Positions 12,601 to 25,400 are shown, counted from the first letter of the stretch. The stretch is 64,000 nt of DNA from Ciona savignyi (GCA_000149265.1 CH003228.1:258826-322825), one strand, 5' to 3'. Program-made: numbers and translations. The notes: generated from the sequence alone by a model not told the origin.

Positions 12601-15600
12601 TACCTATTGATTTAGTTAGCCCCTGAAATGCTTAAAAGATTACCTCAAACAATAATATCCCAAATACAAAGAAGCTGTAAATTATTTACACTTTGAATGA
12701 AATACAAACGATTTAAAGAATACTGAAATAACTTTCGATGAGAATAACATATATCCTATTTAGATGGAGAAAGGAATGGAATGTTTAGGGACTGTTATTT
12801 GAATTTTTGTAGCTAATCAACAGTGGTAACAATATGGTTCACTATACACTTTATCATTAATTTTAAACTACATGTTTCGATCAGTCACGATTTAAAGTTC
12901 AATGTACAACTTGTATAAACTCAATGATTATTATTTCACTTGTAACAGTACCATGTGTGAATTTGAGCACAGAATCAACAACTAAATAATTTGTAAATAT
13001 GTAAAAAAATACATTGCTAATCGAAGCAAAATGAATTTTAACATATGCAAAATCAGTAAGAAAATTTAAGAATATTCTGTCAATAAACAAAACGAAGTGT
13101 TAGCGCAGGCAGGTTTAATAGCTTGTTATTTAGCGTTGCTGTGCCACTGAAATGAAAAGTCGTGTTGCCTGCATCAATATCACGGGTTAAAGTTTGCTAA
13201 AACATCTTGGAATACTTCCGGCCTGCCATGCTGTATTGTTTACAGTGTACTCATTGTAAAGTTGTATAAAGCATTACCAAGGTCATAAAAATGCGTCAGC
13301 GGAAAAATAAACAAAGGCCGTATGATAATGTGGAATGAAATATAAAACTTGGTTCTCCTTCAAACTTTATTAAACTACATCCGCTGTTTATTAGTTCGAC
13401 CAACGCAGAACCATTCTTCGGCTAATATTGACTTATCACTTAACTACGTTGCACAAAAGAATAAAAGTAAAGGTTAAACTCTTCGAAGTTCAACCATTAA
13501 AAGCAGAAAATGATATTCCTTCTATACATTTTTTATAATCGAGCCATGTTGGAACAATTTGTTCGAGCTCACTAGAGTTCCTTAATGTTAAGCACATTTT
13601 GTCGAATTTGTAAGCAAATAAAAAATAAGTTTTAAACTGTGTAACCAATTTAACAGGGCAGAATTTATCACACTTTATCTTTAAAATTTACTATTATTGG
13701 TCTAAAATACTGGGTAGAATGTGTATATGTATATTATGGCATTTTCAGGTATGCTACTCATTACAATACATAGTATGCAAAAAAGGATGAATAAATTACC
13801 TACCACACAATTTACTGCGCTAACTGAACAATGCTTGTGGTTAGTAAGTTCCGGGCATGCTTTACCCCCATGCTCAGAAGGTTGTGTTACTTTTCGGGAT
13901 CGGGATGAGTGTCCATTACCACAAGTAGCACTGCACGCGCTCCATATCGACCAACTACTCACCTAAAAATACCAACTTTATAATAATTTAAAATCTGCAA
14001 TGGTTTACAGTGATGTTCAACTTATTAAACCAAACTTTTTTAAGCAAGGTGGTATCCAACATTGCCTAAAACGAAATTAAACTTTTAAAATAACCTGGCA
14101 ATCTTTAACACAATTTGCAGGAACACATTGTCTTGTATCGGCTGTGATGGGACATGAAATGCCACAACCCGATGCAGAAACTGTGATATGTCTCGTGCGC
14201 TGCTGTGATCCAGTGGGACAACTCCCATGACAAATTCCCCAAGAACTCCATGAAGAAACCTGCATATTGTGTTGTTTAAAGATGTCACTGATTCCATCAT
14301 CGCGTCCTTGTTAACTTGCATGTAGATATTACCAAATTACTTCGCAATGTTGATAATTACCCGGCAATGTTGGACAGGAATTGAGCATCTCTTGTGCTCA
14401 CTCAAACTAGGGCACACTTTCCCCCCATAAGCTGATGCCACTGTAACTTTCCTTCCTCTTGAAGATATGCCTGATCCACAGCTTACACTACAACTGCTCC
14501 AAGCTGACCATGATGATACCTGCGTATGTTACAGTGCTATAATATTTATCTGCAGTTAAACAATTTGTATACTCATATATCTAATTATTGTGGATTGAGG
14601 TATTCATATCGGATTAATCTATAAATAATGTTAGATACCTTGAGAGAAAAGGATATATAAATGATTATAGATGATTAATCTTCATGTTACTGTAGGGAAT
14701 GCATTATAGTTGTGTTGAATTTAGGTAAAACTTTACAGTTTGACAACCAAAATGTGCTAAAACAATTACAGGCTTACTAACAATAAACCTTCCAAATGAC
14801 ATAATTTCTAAAAATGTTGAATACAATTATATATCACCTAATTAGATATTGTTACCTTAACCATGCAATATTTAGGTTACAGTCTCCAGGTATTGAGTAC
14901 TATTTTGAATAAAACAATAATTTTTGCTAGTTTGGGGCAAAACAGTAACTTACCGCACAGTTCTTCACACAAATGGTTGGCAAACAAGTGTTAGTTTCCG
15001 ATAAAGCTGGACAAACTGAACCACATCCTGAAGGATGTGTTATTACACGACGTGATTTTGTTTTCTTTCCACTTGTACATGGTCCGCCACATCTACTCCA
15101 TGTTCCCCATGATGAAACCTGTGGCATGGACCAAACAATAACATTTATTGGAAAATACAATCAGTAATTACTTTAATTATCAGCAGGGACAAGTATATAA
15201 AATATTATACTTATTCCTACGATGTATGAAAAGAAAAGTTATCCTCTTTAATCTAAACAAAAAGTTCCTAAGTCATTAGTTCTGTTCTCAAACATTGTTA
15301 GGTTTGATAATATTTTATAAACAAAAATAAAGTAGATATCTCACACATTTATAGGATAGGTTAAAGTATTTTTTAAGTATGATTAATTATGTTTCAGATT
15401 AAAACATGTGTATGGTCAGGTTTTGTGTTCGCAGGACCATTCGTTTAGTTGTTAATATAAACCTCGCGCGTCGGTAGGTGTTGAACATTAAGACTTGTCA
15501 ATGTACTACCGTTAACATGTCTAAGGTATAAATTTTATACAGATGGGACAACTCCCATGACAAATTCCCCAAGAACTCCATGAAGAAACCTGCATATTGT

Positions 15601-18600
15601 GTTGTTTAAAGATGTCACTGATTCTATCATTGCGTCCTTGTTAACTTGCATGTAGATATTACCAAATTACTTAGTAATGTTGATAATTACCCGGCAATGT
15701 TGGACAGGAATTGAGCATCTCTTGTGCTCAATTAAACTGGGGCACACTTTCCCCCCATAAGCTGATGCCACTGTAACTTTCCTTCCTCTTGAAGATGTGC
15801 CTGATCCACAGCTTACACTACAACTGCTCCAAGCTGACCATGATGATACCTGCGTATGTTACAGTGCTATAATATTTATCTGCAGTTAAAGAATTTGGAT
15901 ACTCATATATCTAATTATTAAGGATAGAGAAATTCGTATCGGATTAATCTAATAATAATGTTAGATACCTCGAGAAAAAGGGATATATAAATGACTATTT
16001 AAAAAGAATCTTCATGTTGCTGTAGGGGTTACATTAAATAGTTGTGTTAAATCCAGGCAACACTTTACAGTTTGACAAAACGTTGACTACAACTTATATA
16101 TCAATTAATTAGATATTGTTGCCTTAATAATGCAATGTTTGGGTTAAAGTCTCCAGGTATTGATGTCTATTTTTGCTGGTTTGGGGCAAAACAGTAACTT
16201 ACCACACAGTTCTTTACACAAATGGTTGGCAAACAAGTGTTAGTTTCCGATAAAGCTGGACAAACTGAACCGCATCCTGAAGGATGTGTTATTACACGAC
16301 GTGATCTTGTTTTCTTCCCACTCGTACATGGTCCGCCACATCTACTCCATGTTCCCCATGATGAAACCTGTGTCATGGACCAAACAATAACATTTATTGG
16401 AACATACAATTAGTTATTACTTTAATTATCAGCAGAAACAAGTATATAAAAAAATTAAACTTATTCCTATGATGTATGAAAAGAAAAGTTATCCTCTTCA
16501 ATCTAAACAAAAAGTTCCTAAGTCATCACTTCTGTTCTCAAACATTGTTGGGTTTGATAATATTTTTTATAAACAAAAATAAGGTAGATAACTTACACAT
16601 TTATAGGATAGGTTAAAGTATTTTTTAAGTATGATTTATTATGTTTCAGATTAAAACATGTGTATGGTCAGGTTTTGGGTTCGCAGGACCATTCGTTTAG
16701 TTGTTAATATAAACCTCGCGTCGGTAGGTGTTGAACATTAAGACTTGTCAAAGTACTACCGTTAACATGTCTAAGGTATAAATTTTATACAGAAGGGACA
16801 ACTCCCATGACAAATTCCCCAAGAACTCCATAAAGAAAACTGCATATTGTGTTGTTTATACGATGTCACTGATTCTATCATCGCGTTCTTGTTAACTAGC
16901 ATGTAGATATTACCAAATTACTTATCAATGTTGATAATTACCCGGCAATGTTGGACAGGAATTGAGCATCTCTTGTGCTCATTCAAACTGGGGCACACTT
17001 TCCCCCCATAAGCTGATGCCACTGTAACTTTCCTTTCTCTTGAAGATGTGCCTGATCCACAGCTTACACTACAACTGCTCCAAGCTGACCATGATGATAC
17101 CTGCGTATGTTACAGTGGTATAATATGTATCTGCAGTTAAACAATGTGTATACTCATATATCTGATTAATGTGGATAGAGAAATTCATATCGGATTAATC
17201 TAATAATAATGTTAGATATCTCGAGAAAAAGGGATATATAAATGACTATTTATAAAGAATCTTCATGTTGTTGTAGGGGTTACATTATAGTTGTGTTAAA
17301 TCCATGAAACACTTTACAGTTTGACAAAACGTTGACTACAACTTATATATCACTTAATTAGATATTGTTGCCTTAATAATGCAATGTTTGGGTTAAAGTC
17401 TCCAGGTATTGATGTCTATTTTTGCTGGTTTGGGTCAAAACAGTAACTTACCACACAGTTCTTCACACAAATGGCTGGCAAACAAGTGTGAGTTTCCGAT
17501 AAAGCTGGACAAACTGAACCGCATCCTGAAGGATGTGTTAATACACGACGTGATCTTGTTTTCTTTCCACTTGTACATGGTCCACCACATCTACTCCATG
17601 TTCCCCATGATGAAACCTGTGTCATGGATCACATTAAATGAAAACATACAATCAGTAATTACTTTAATTATCATCAGGAACAAGTATATAAAATATTATA
17701 CTTATTTTTACGATGTATAAAAAGAAAAGTAATCCTCTTCAATCTAAACAAAAAGTTCTCATGAGTTTTAAGTCATGAGTTTGATTCTCACACATTTTTG
17801 GGTTTGATAATATTTTATAAACAAAAACGAAGTAGATAACTCACACATTTATAGGATAGGTTAAATTATTTTCTAAGTATGATTAATTATGTTTCAGATT
17901 AAGATATGTGTCTGGTCAGGTATTGCGTTCGCAGGACCATTTGTTTAGTTGTAAATAAAAACTGTGTGTGTGGTGGGTAAGTGTTGAACATACATTTTGT
18001 CAATGTACTACTATTAACATGTATAAGGTATAAATTTTATACAGGCTATATTATTAAGCATATACCAGACAATTGCGCTTTGCAATAGCACAAGATCGAT
18101 GTTCATTAAGTCCTGGACAAGCTTTTCCACCATATGAAGGACTGATGGTAACTTTACGAGATCTGGTTGATCTTCCAGAACCACATGTCACACTGCAGCT
18201 GCTCCATGAAGACCAGGCACTGACCTAGAACAATTAGTTGGTCTTAAGTGGTTAAAAATACTTATTTTAGTAAATACTTGGAATTACAGCTTTATTATAT
18301 TAACATACCGCACAGTGTCGTGGGCATTGACGACCAGTACACGCTCTTCGATTAATTAAAGTTGGGCAAGCTGCACCACAACTGGCAGGTCGCACAATTA
18401 TTGATCGTGTACGATCCTGTGTTCCTGAACCACACGATCTTGTGCAAGATCCCCAGCTTTTCCATGAAGACACCTGAATCACTTCCAACTTTTAGAATCT
18501 CATCATTTCCGTTTTAAAAAAATAAAACAAATTTTTATGTACAAATCTACAAACCGGGTTAGCATATAAAAAAGTTAGACCTACCACACAATTTCTCTTT

Positions 18601-18717
18601 GCAATGTTACAAGTCTTGTACTCTGATCGCGAGGGGCATGGTGATCCACCATATGGCTGAACTTTGATTGATCTGGATCTTAATTGACGGCCATGACCAC
18701 AAGATACACTACAGGAA
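6630..18717 (-). CDS. Gene A: C6-like protein, TSR array + LDLa + MACPF + EGF (5' end in gap)
   Basis: Exons in transcription order: 18717(gap)-18585, 18473-18309, 18224-18066, 17616-17452, 17100-16942, 16367-16203, 15849-15691, 15118-14954, 14519-14361, 14259-14095, 13962-13804, 12433-12275, 11937-11788, 11633-11421, 11152-11002, 10838-10679, 9908-9770, 9566-9452, 8939-8804, 8172-7982, 7640-7545, 7278-7124, 6872-6630. The product has about 15 TSRs with WxxW and CSxSCG motifs, then an LDLa module (DCSDSSDESKC), a MACPF domain with the YGTHYYTEGSLGG signature, and a six-cysteine EGF. This matches the terminal-complement C6 plan but lacks the C-terminal CCP/FIM modules of vertebrate C6. By family, MACPF proteins oligomerise on membranes to form pores; activity here is inferred. 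Intron 11001-10839 starts with GC (GCAAGT). Phases agree through to the stop. The signal-peptide exon is not seen and may lie in the gap or beyond it. Confidence 0.88.
7311..7511 (-). mobile_element. SINE-like element, internally deleted
   Basis: Reverse-orientation copy in an intron of gene A. It shows the 3' block (CCCCGTAAATGGGAAAACC), the CACAGGCAATCGTCAGATCACC block and the tRNA-like head (CTGAAAGGTGACGCACTAACC). The middle section between the ACCAGA and CTTGCCC blocks is missing. Confidence 0.65.
10121..10403 (-). mobile_element. SINE-like element
   Basis: Nearly full-length reverse-orientation copy in an intron of gene A, with the AGGATAGAAT tail, the body and the head block GGCGGACACTAACCCGCTG. 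It matches the family copy at 53558-53855. Confidence 0.7.
14212..15540 (-). repeat. Copy 1 of a 1.25-1.33 kb intragenic tandem triplication
   Basis: This block holds the 55-codon exon 14954-15118, the 53-codon exon 14361-14519 and the 5' half of exon 14095-14259. Exon and intron sequences both recur in the next two blocks. Intron sequence around 14640-14900 is longer than in the other copies. Confidence 0.85.
15541..15589 (-). pseudogene. Half-exon fossil of a TSR exon (copy 2)
   Basis: This matches the first 49 coding bases of exon 14259-14095, including its acceptor. At the duplication junction it then runs into unrelated intron sequence, with no donor and soon a stop. Skipping it keeps frame and the alternating exon order. 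Confidence 0.85.
15541..16790 (-). repeat. Copy 2 of the intragenic tandem triplication
   Basis: A 1250-base block near-identical to copies 1 and 3, carrying exons 16203-16367 and 15691-15849. It ends with the same AAATTTTATAC string that closes copies 1 and 3, which fixes the junctions. Confidence 0.9.
16791..16839 (-). pseudogene. Half-exon fossil of a TSR exon (copy 3)
   Basis: Same truncated exon as at 15541-15589, further decayed. The acceptor-side bases have changed (GTTTCTTCATGG became TTTTCTTTATGG on the minus strand), consistent with loss of constraint. Confidence 0.85.
16791..18042 (-). repeat. Copy 3 of the intragenic tandem triplication
   Basis: A 1252-base block with exons 17452-17616 and 16942-17100, near-identical to copy 2 and ending in AAATTTTATAC at 18042. 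Confidence 0.9.
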
Positions 18718-19259
18718 NNNNNNNNNNNNNNNNNNNNNNNNNNNNNNNNNNNNNNNNNNNNNNNNNNNNNNNNNNNNNNNNNNNNNNNNNNNNNNNNNNN
18801 NNNNNNNNNNNNNNNNNNNNNNNNNNNNNNNNNNNNNNNNNNNNNNNNNNNNNNNNNNNNNNNNNNNNNNNNNNNNNNNNNNNNNNNNNNNNNNNNNNNN
18901 NNNNNNNNNNNNNNNNNNNNNNNNNNNNNNNNNNNNNNNNNNNNNNNNNNNNNNNNNNNNNNNNNNNNNNNNNNNNNNNNNNNNNNNNNNNNNNNNNNNN
19001 NNNNNNNNNNNNNNNNNNNNNNNNNNNNNNNNNNNNNNNNNNNNNNNNNNNNNNNNNNNNNNNNNNNNNNNNNNNNNNNNNNNNNNNNNNNNNNNNNNNN
19101 NNNNNNNNNNNNNNNNNNNNNNNNNNNNNNNNNNNNNNNNNNNNNNNNNNNNNNNNNNNNNNNNNNNNNNNNNNNNNNNNNNNNNNNNNNNNNNNNNNNN
19201 NNNNNNNNNNNNNNNNNNNNNNNNNNNNNNNNNNNNNNNNNNNNNNNNNNNNNNNNNNN
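18718..19259. other. Assembly gap (542 N)
   Basis: The gap interrupts a 53-codon TSR exon of gene A after the residues encoding the second half of the repeat. The rest of that exon, any further TSR exons and possibly the signal-peptide exon would lie here. Confidence 1.
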
Positions 19260-19264
19260 ACAAG

Positions 19265-20372
19265 AAATAAATATTTACCTTCTTAAAATGGCTACTTAAA
19301 GGCCATTGAGGGATTTTGTGTAATAACTCTAAAAGTTACAAGCACCTTCATTGTTATAAATTTTTATTGTATATGTTGACGCCCTTTTTTAAGGTTTTCT
19401 TATAAAACCGAGACGTCATAAAACTGAATTGATAAGATATATAAAAAAGAAAGGTAATTGAACCAGGTAAGATCAAAAGGAACTGCCGAATTATTAGAAT
19501 GCAACGTACATATATTTTTTATATGATTTTGAATAATAAGCATGCTAAATATCTGTCATAACTTACTGCTTCCTAAAAATGTTTTAGTATGTAAATAAAT
19601 TTAAATTCTCAGGTACTTATTTAACTTGTATAAAGTAATTTCGTTTAACCACACTGCTCACAAACCTTAATAAGATAATTACTTGTTGTCTAATTCAAAT
19701 TTAACATAAATTTATGTAATTTGTTTACATGCAATCCACCATGTTATATTTAGGTTTAAATATTAAAAATGACGAAAAATATCATTAAAAAATAAAACAC
19801 AAACACATATATAATTATTATTTATAATTTATTGTGTTCAAATATCTAAAACAACCAAATACTTTGTCACATTATAAACATATATATCTAAAATGACTTC
19901 ATGATAAAAGGATTTTAAATTTATAATTAATGTTTCATGAAATAAACACTATTTAATATATAATGATTAAATTATTCAAAAAAAGTAAAGTAGTTACCAA
20001 AAATTCTTGGCTATTACTTGTTAGCTCAGTTTTTATTATGTTAAGTGCTTAATTATATTGTTTTAAGAGATTTTTGGAACAGATTTCTGTTGTGATTTTA
20101 ATTGCCCAACACAGATAAAAAACAGAAAATGGCAGGTATGCGATATCCATTTACCTCAAACTTTCAGGGTTAACACTTGTTATAATTTATAATTCAACAA
20201 AATTAATTGAATCATAAACCTGATTTCATTGTTTGCTTTTATTTATACATGGTTTCTTAATTTGGAAGAGAACTAATAAAAGTAATAGAGTTAAACAAAA
20301 AAACGGCACCTACTGACAATTAATTTAAGAACAAAAGGTGTTGTGTGCCAATATTATCTTGACAGCATGAAA
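19265..20372. repeat. Tandem segmental duplication, unit 1
   Basis: About 1.1 kb of very AT-rich non-coding DNA repeated directly at 20405-21538. Landmarks in both units are TTACAAGCACCTTCATT, AAAACCGAGACGTCATAAAA and GTTGTGTGCCAA, with an offset of about 1141 bases. Confidence 0.85.
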
Positions 20373-20404
20373 TTTTTTTTGTACCGCGATTGTAAACTTT
20401 TTAC

Positions 20405-21538
20405 CAAAAAAATATAAAACTTCTTAAATGACTACTAAAAAACCATTGAGGAGGTTTAGTGTAACAACTTTACAAGTTACAAGCACCTTCATTATTATAA
20501 ATTTTTATTGTGTTAAGTTGACGCCCTTTTTTTAAAGTTTTCTTATAAAACCGAGACGTCATAAAACTGAATTGATAAGATATATAAAAAAGAACAGTAA
20601 TTGAACTAGGTAAGATCAGAGGGAACTGCCAAATTATTATAATGCCCCTTACATATATTTCTTATATGATTTCAGATAATAAGCACGCTAAATACCAGTC
20701 ATAACATACTTCTATCTAAAAACGTTTTTAGTACAAAAATAGATTTACATTTTTACGTTATTATTTAACTTATGTAAAGTAATAGCGTTTAACCATACTT
20801 TTAGCGTGCTTATTATCTGCTCACAAACCTTGAAGAGATAATTACTTGTTGTCTAACTCAAATTTAACACAAATTCCGTGTTATATTTAGGTTTATATAT
20901 TAAAAATGACAAAAATTATAATTAAAAAATAAAACACACACACACATAATTATTATTTATAATTTATTTTGTTCAAATATCTAAAACAACTAAATACTTT
21001 GTTACATTATAAACATATATATCTTAAATGAAACCATGATAAAATTGACAAAAGAAAAATTTTGAATTTATAATTACTGTTTCATGGAACGAACATTATT
21101 TAATAAATAATATTTAAAACTCATTAATCAAAATTAGTAATATTATTACCAAAGAATCTTGGATATCAATTGTTTGCACAGTTTTAATCATGTTATGTCG
21201 TTAATTATATTGCTGTAAGACATTTTTGGACATTGTTATAAAAATTTAAAAAAATGTGATTTATGTTCTGCTTTTAATTGTCCAATACAAATAAAAAACA
21301 GAAAAAGCCTATATGCGATAATTGTTTACCTTAAACTTTTAAGGTTCACACTTGTTATAATTTAATATTCAACAAAATTAATTAAATCATAAGTTTGATT
21401 TTATTGTTTGCTTTTATTTATACATGGTTCTTATTATTTTAGAAGAGAACAAACAAAAGTAATAGAGTAAAGAAAAACTTGGCACCTACTGGCAATTAAT
21501 TTAAGAAAAGTGTTGTGTGCCAACATTATCTTTACTGT
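20405..21538. repeat. Tandem segmental duplication, unit 2
   Basis: Second copy of the block at 19265-20372. It differs by scattered substitutions and by a roughly 20-base insertion at 20800-20819 that is the exact reverse complement of 20673-20692. Confidence 0.85.
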
Positions 21539-21760
21539 TTTGTACATATTGCCCAATATTGACTTTGTTTCGTCAAGTTCTTGGAACTGAAAAGCATACA
21601 CAGCAGCTCAAACATATATGTCTATCACACAAAAGCTTAAATTCTTGATATAATAAATCTTGATTACTTTAATACATAAATGGCTTTCTTTGATTATGAT
21701 GATGTTTTGTTTAATGTAAAAGAAACACTTTATTAAAATATCCCAACAAATCTTAAAAGT

Positions 21761-22038
21761 AGGATAGGATAGAATAGGATAATCATGTTTATCCCGTGAA
21801 TGTGAACACCAAGGGGGTTAACACACAGGCAATCGTCAGATTACCTCGTGCCCACCGTCAGGTTACCGGAGCTATTGTGTCGTATATGATAGACATGTTC
21901 CTTTAATTTAGTAGAACCTTATTAATCCGCTGGATTCAGGCATAACCGTGAAGTTCCTTGCCCAAGGACACAGCCTACTAGCTAGCACCAGTTTCGCACC
22001 TGCAACCTTTCGGTTGAAAGGCGACGCACTTAACCGCT
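21761..22038 (-). mobile_element. SINE-like element upstream of gene B
   Basis: Full-length reverse-orientation copy running from the AGGATAGGATAGAATAGGAT tail to the GAAAGGCGACGCACTTAACCG head, about 380 bases before the gene B start codon. The rest of 19260-22416 holds only the segmental duplication and AT-rich DNA. Confidence 0.75.
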
Positions 22039-22416
22039 TTTTTATTTCATTATGTAAGTTAGGTGTTTTATGCAAACTCTGCATCATATCAAAGAGTAAT
22101 GCATTAAAACTACTTATACATTTACATATAATGGCCGTTGAGGTGTATCGATAGCAATGTTTGTTTAATAAGATGTCATAAATCCGGGCAAACATAAAGA
22201 AAAAAGAATGTAGAGGATGGCATTAAAAATAAAGAAAATCACCATGAAAATATTAAAGCAATGGTTAATTAGTGTAACGGTATTAGATTTTTTAAAACGA
22301 TGTATTGAGTCCTAATTATTGTATAAATAAAATGATCTGATTTATAGAAATTAATATTTAGATACTTAATTTGAGAGTGTTAAAAGACAGTAGATACTTA
22401 ATTGAGGGTGTTAAAA

Positions 22417-25400
22417 ATGAGGTTGTTAACTTACATCTCGATAATAACCTTGTTAATGTTGATTGGTTCTTCTAATGCATGGAGAAGAAGGAGAAGAAGA
22501 CGAAGAAGAGCACCTCCACCTCCAGTTAACTGTCAGGTTCGCACAATTTTCAACTTTCTTTTTAGCCTGGTGAGATTGTAACAATTCCAAAATTTTCTAC
22601 TCCCTGGTCTACAAACTAGAAGCCTGTAGCTACATCAAAAAGCTATTCATTTATAAATTTGACAATAAACTTGTTTTATGCCACATGTGATAAACTTTCC
22701 TTAAAGAACACTATTTAATTATCTTACCGGCAATGTAGCACAAAGGTTTAAATCTACTGGACAAAAATGAGGATTATGTTTTGGCTAATCTTGGAATAGT
22801 GGATTATAATGGGCTCTTGAAGTCATAAAAATTAAAGAAGTCATGAAAATAATTTTCTAACAATTAGGACACACCAATGTTGGCTGTAACGATATATCCT
22901 CGATTAGGTTGCAGGATGGACGAATTGGGGAGGATGTAGTGTTTCATGTGGATCAGGTACTCAAACCCGAACACGTGCCGTAACAGTTTGGCCAGCAAAT
23001 GGTGGAGCAGGCTGTCCAGGCACTACAGAGTCCAGAGGCTGCACAATTCCACCACAACATTGTCAGGTAAGTTTGATATATTGTGTGTGTTTAACCTCAA
23101 TAGATAAGCAAAAATACAATTGCATCTATGAAAAAGTTTAGGTAAAGTGAAAATCAGAGTGTGTGTTCTTAAGGTATCAGCTTGGAACAGTTGGGGAGCA
23201 TGTAGTGAATCTTGTGGACCTGGAACACAAAGTCAATCAAGAACAGTGACTGTCGGTCCTGCAAATTGTGGTGATGCATGTCCAACATTGACAAACAGCA
23301 GAGAGTGTACAGACAAACCATGTCCGGTTGATTGTCAGGTATTTTAAAACACAGTATATAATGAAATTAATAAAAAACTTTTTTCAAGTATAAAGTGTGT
23401 GTAACATGGCATATATTAAGTTTACCTCAACAAAAGTTAATTAAATATTACCAGTTTAAAAATGTGTTGTCACAAATTAGAAATAACATCTTTATATTTA
23501 ACACCGGTAGGTCAGTTCCTGGACTACATGGAGTGAATGCAGCGTTTCATGTGGAAATGGAACTCATTCTCACACAAGAAATATCACAATCCAACCAGTC
23601 CATGGTGGGGAAAGTTGCCCATCATTAACAAAGCATGACGCTTGTCAAGTACCACAGATAGATTGTGCGGTGAGTAGAGATATGGATAACAAATAAAACC
23701 TTGATTTAAAGTATATTATTGACAGTTATGTTTATAGGTACGTTTAGGTACGTTATATCAAGGGCCCATACCTGAGAGTGTGTTGTATATGTCTGATGCT
23801 GTAGTTTTATGTTTAACCCTTTTCCTCCAAGACCACATTTCCACACAGTTTTTTGCACAAGACTTGGAGTAACCAGGTGTAGGATTTTGACTAAGCCAAG
23901 GCACTGCCATAAGCTACATAGCAAAACAAGGATTTTCACTTTAATATTTTATCCATTGCCATTACTCAAATATAGTGTGTTGCTTAACTTATTTAGCAAA
24001 TTGACTGCAGGTTTCATCATGGGGAAGTTGGTCTAATTGTAGCGGGCCATGTACAAATGGGGCAAAATCAAGATCGCGCCATGTCACCTTACCAGCTTCA
24101 GGATGTGGTTTAGTTTGTCCAGTTTTATCGGAAACTGACACTTGTTTGCCAGCAGTTTGCGTGAAAGACTGTGTGGTGAGTATTCTTATTTTAAAAATAT
24201 TCACATTTGGCATAATATAAGTAGTTAATTTTTGTGAAACCAATGAACAAGGGTCTAAGAAAGGTTATTGTCACTTGTCATTTGACATTCCAGTCTTTGT
24301 AAATATCAGAGAACTTATTACAGGCTTACAGATTGTGTTATAAAACATTCTTATACTCTCCAAAAAATAACTGTTTATATTTTAGGTTGGAAAATGGTCC
24401 GAATGGAGTGAATGTAGTGTCACCTGTGGTACAGGAACAGAGCTACGGTACAGAAAAGTTCAGCATGAAGCTGAGTATGGTGGTAAAGAATGTCCAGAAT
24501 TAATTGAGGAGAGTAGCTGCACAATACAGCAAATAAACTGTGAGGTATGAATAATGAATAAATGCATTGCCTTGTGACTTTCCTAAAGCAAACTTACATT
24601 GATGTAACATATTGACACAAATTACTTAATGGTAGCATATTGTATAGTAAGATAGAAGGTTGTACGAATAAAAATATACATTTAAAAGTTACATCCTGTG
24701 TTTTAAATGGTCAGATATAAACATGTGTACTTTTACAGACTATTCAATATAGAACGATTACAAATTTGAACAATGATGGATCAAATATGATACTGTAACA
24801 GTCTGACACTCATGTAATAAATTATTGTGCATGGTTTAATCTATATTGAATCTCTAACACAGGTATCACCATGGAGTGCATGGGGACTATGCAGCTCAAC
24901 TTGTGGAGAAGGAAGCCACATAAGAACACGAAGCATCACACAGGAAAGTGCAAACTGTGGTGACACATGTCCAGAATTACTAGAATCCAAATCTTGTGAA
25001 AATCCGTTGTGTGAGGCAGATTGTGAAGAAGAGGAACTGCCAAACAGTAAAGCAATGGGAAAGGCGTAAGTAAACATGGCACACACAAATGAACTTAACA
25101 TTTAGTTTTTTAAATATATCACAAAAATAATTTTTAAATATCCAGACCTTTTATAACATTTCCACAGATTTAGTGTTGCAACTCTTCTTAAGACGGTATC
25201 AGTTCTGGACAACAGCAAAAACAATGGACAATGCACGAAAGTTTATGACAAATACATGGATATAAATCTTGAAGTGCCTTACAACTTAGCATCCTTTACT
25301 CCAGAGGTACGACAATACAGTATCTGCATTTTGTAATTGGGGTGAGGTATATGTCAAACCGTATTGTTAATAGGAAGAGCAAATAACTTCATTTGAAGCT

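Noticed and set aside
18668-19286. Open frames of about 200 residues across the N stretch
   Set aside because: They are artefacts of unknown bases in the assembly gap; only the flanking bases carry information.
24841-25101. Minus-strand frame opposite the last TSR exon of gene B, also seen at D and E
   Set aside because: It recurs only because the sense exon is conserved; the sense strand has domain motifs and splice sites.
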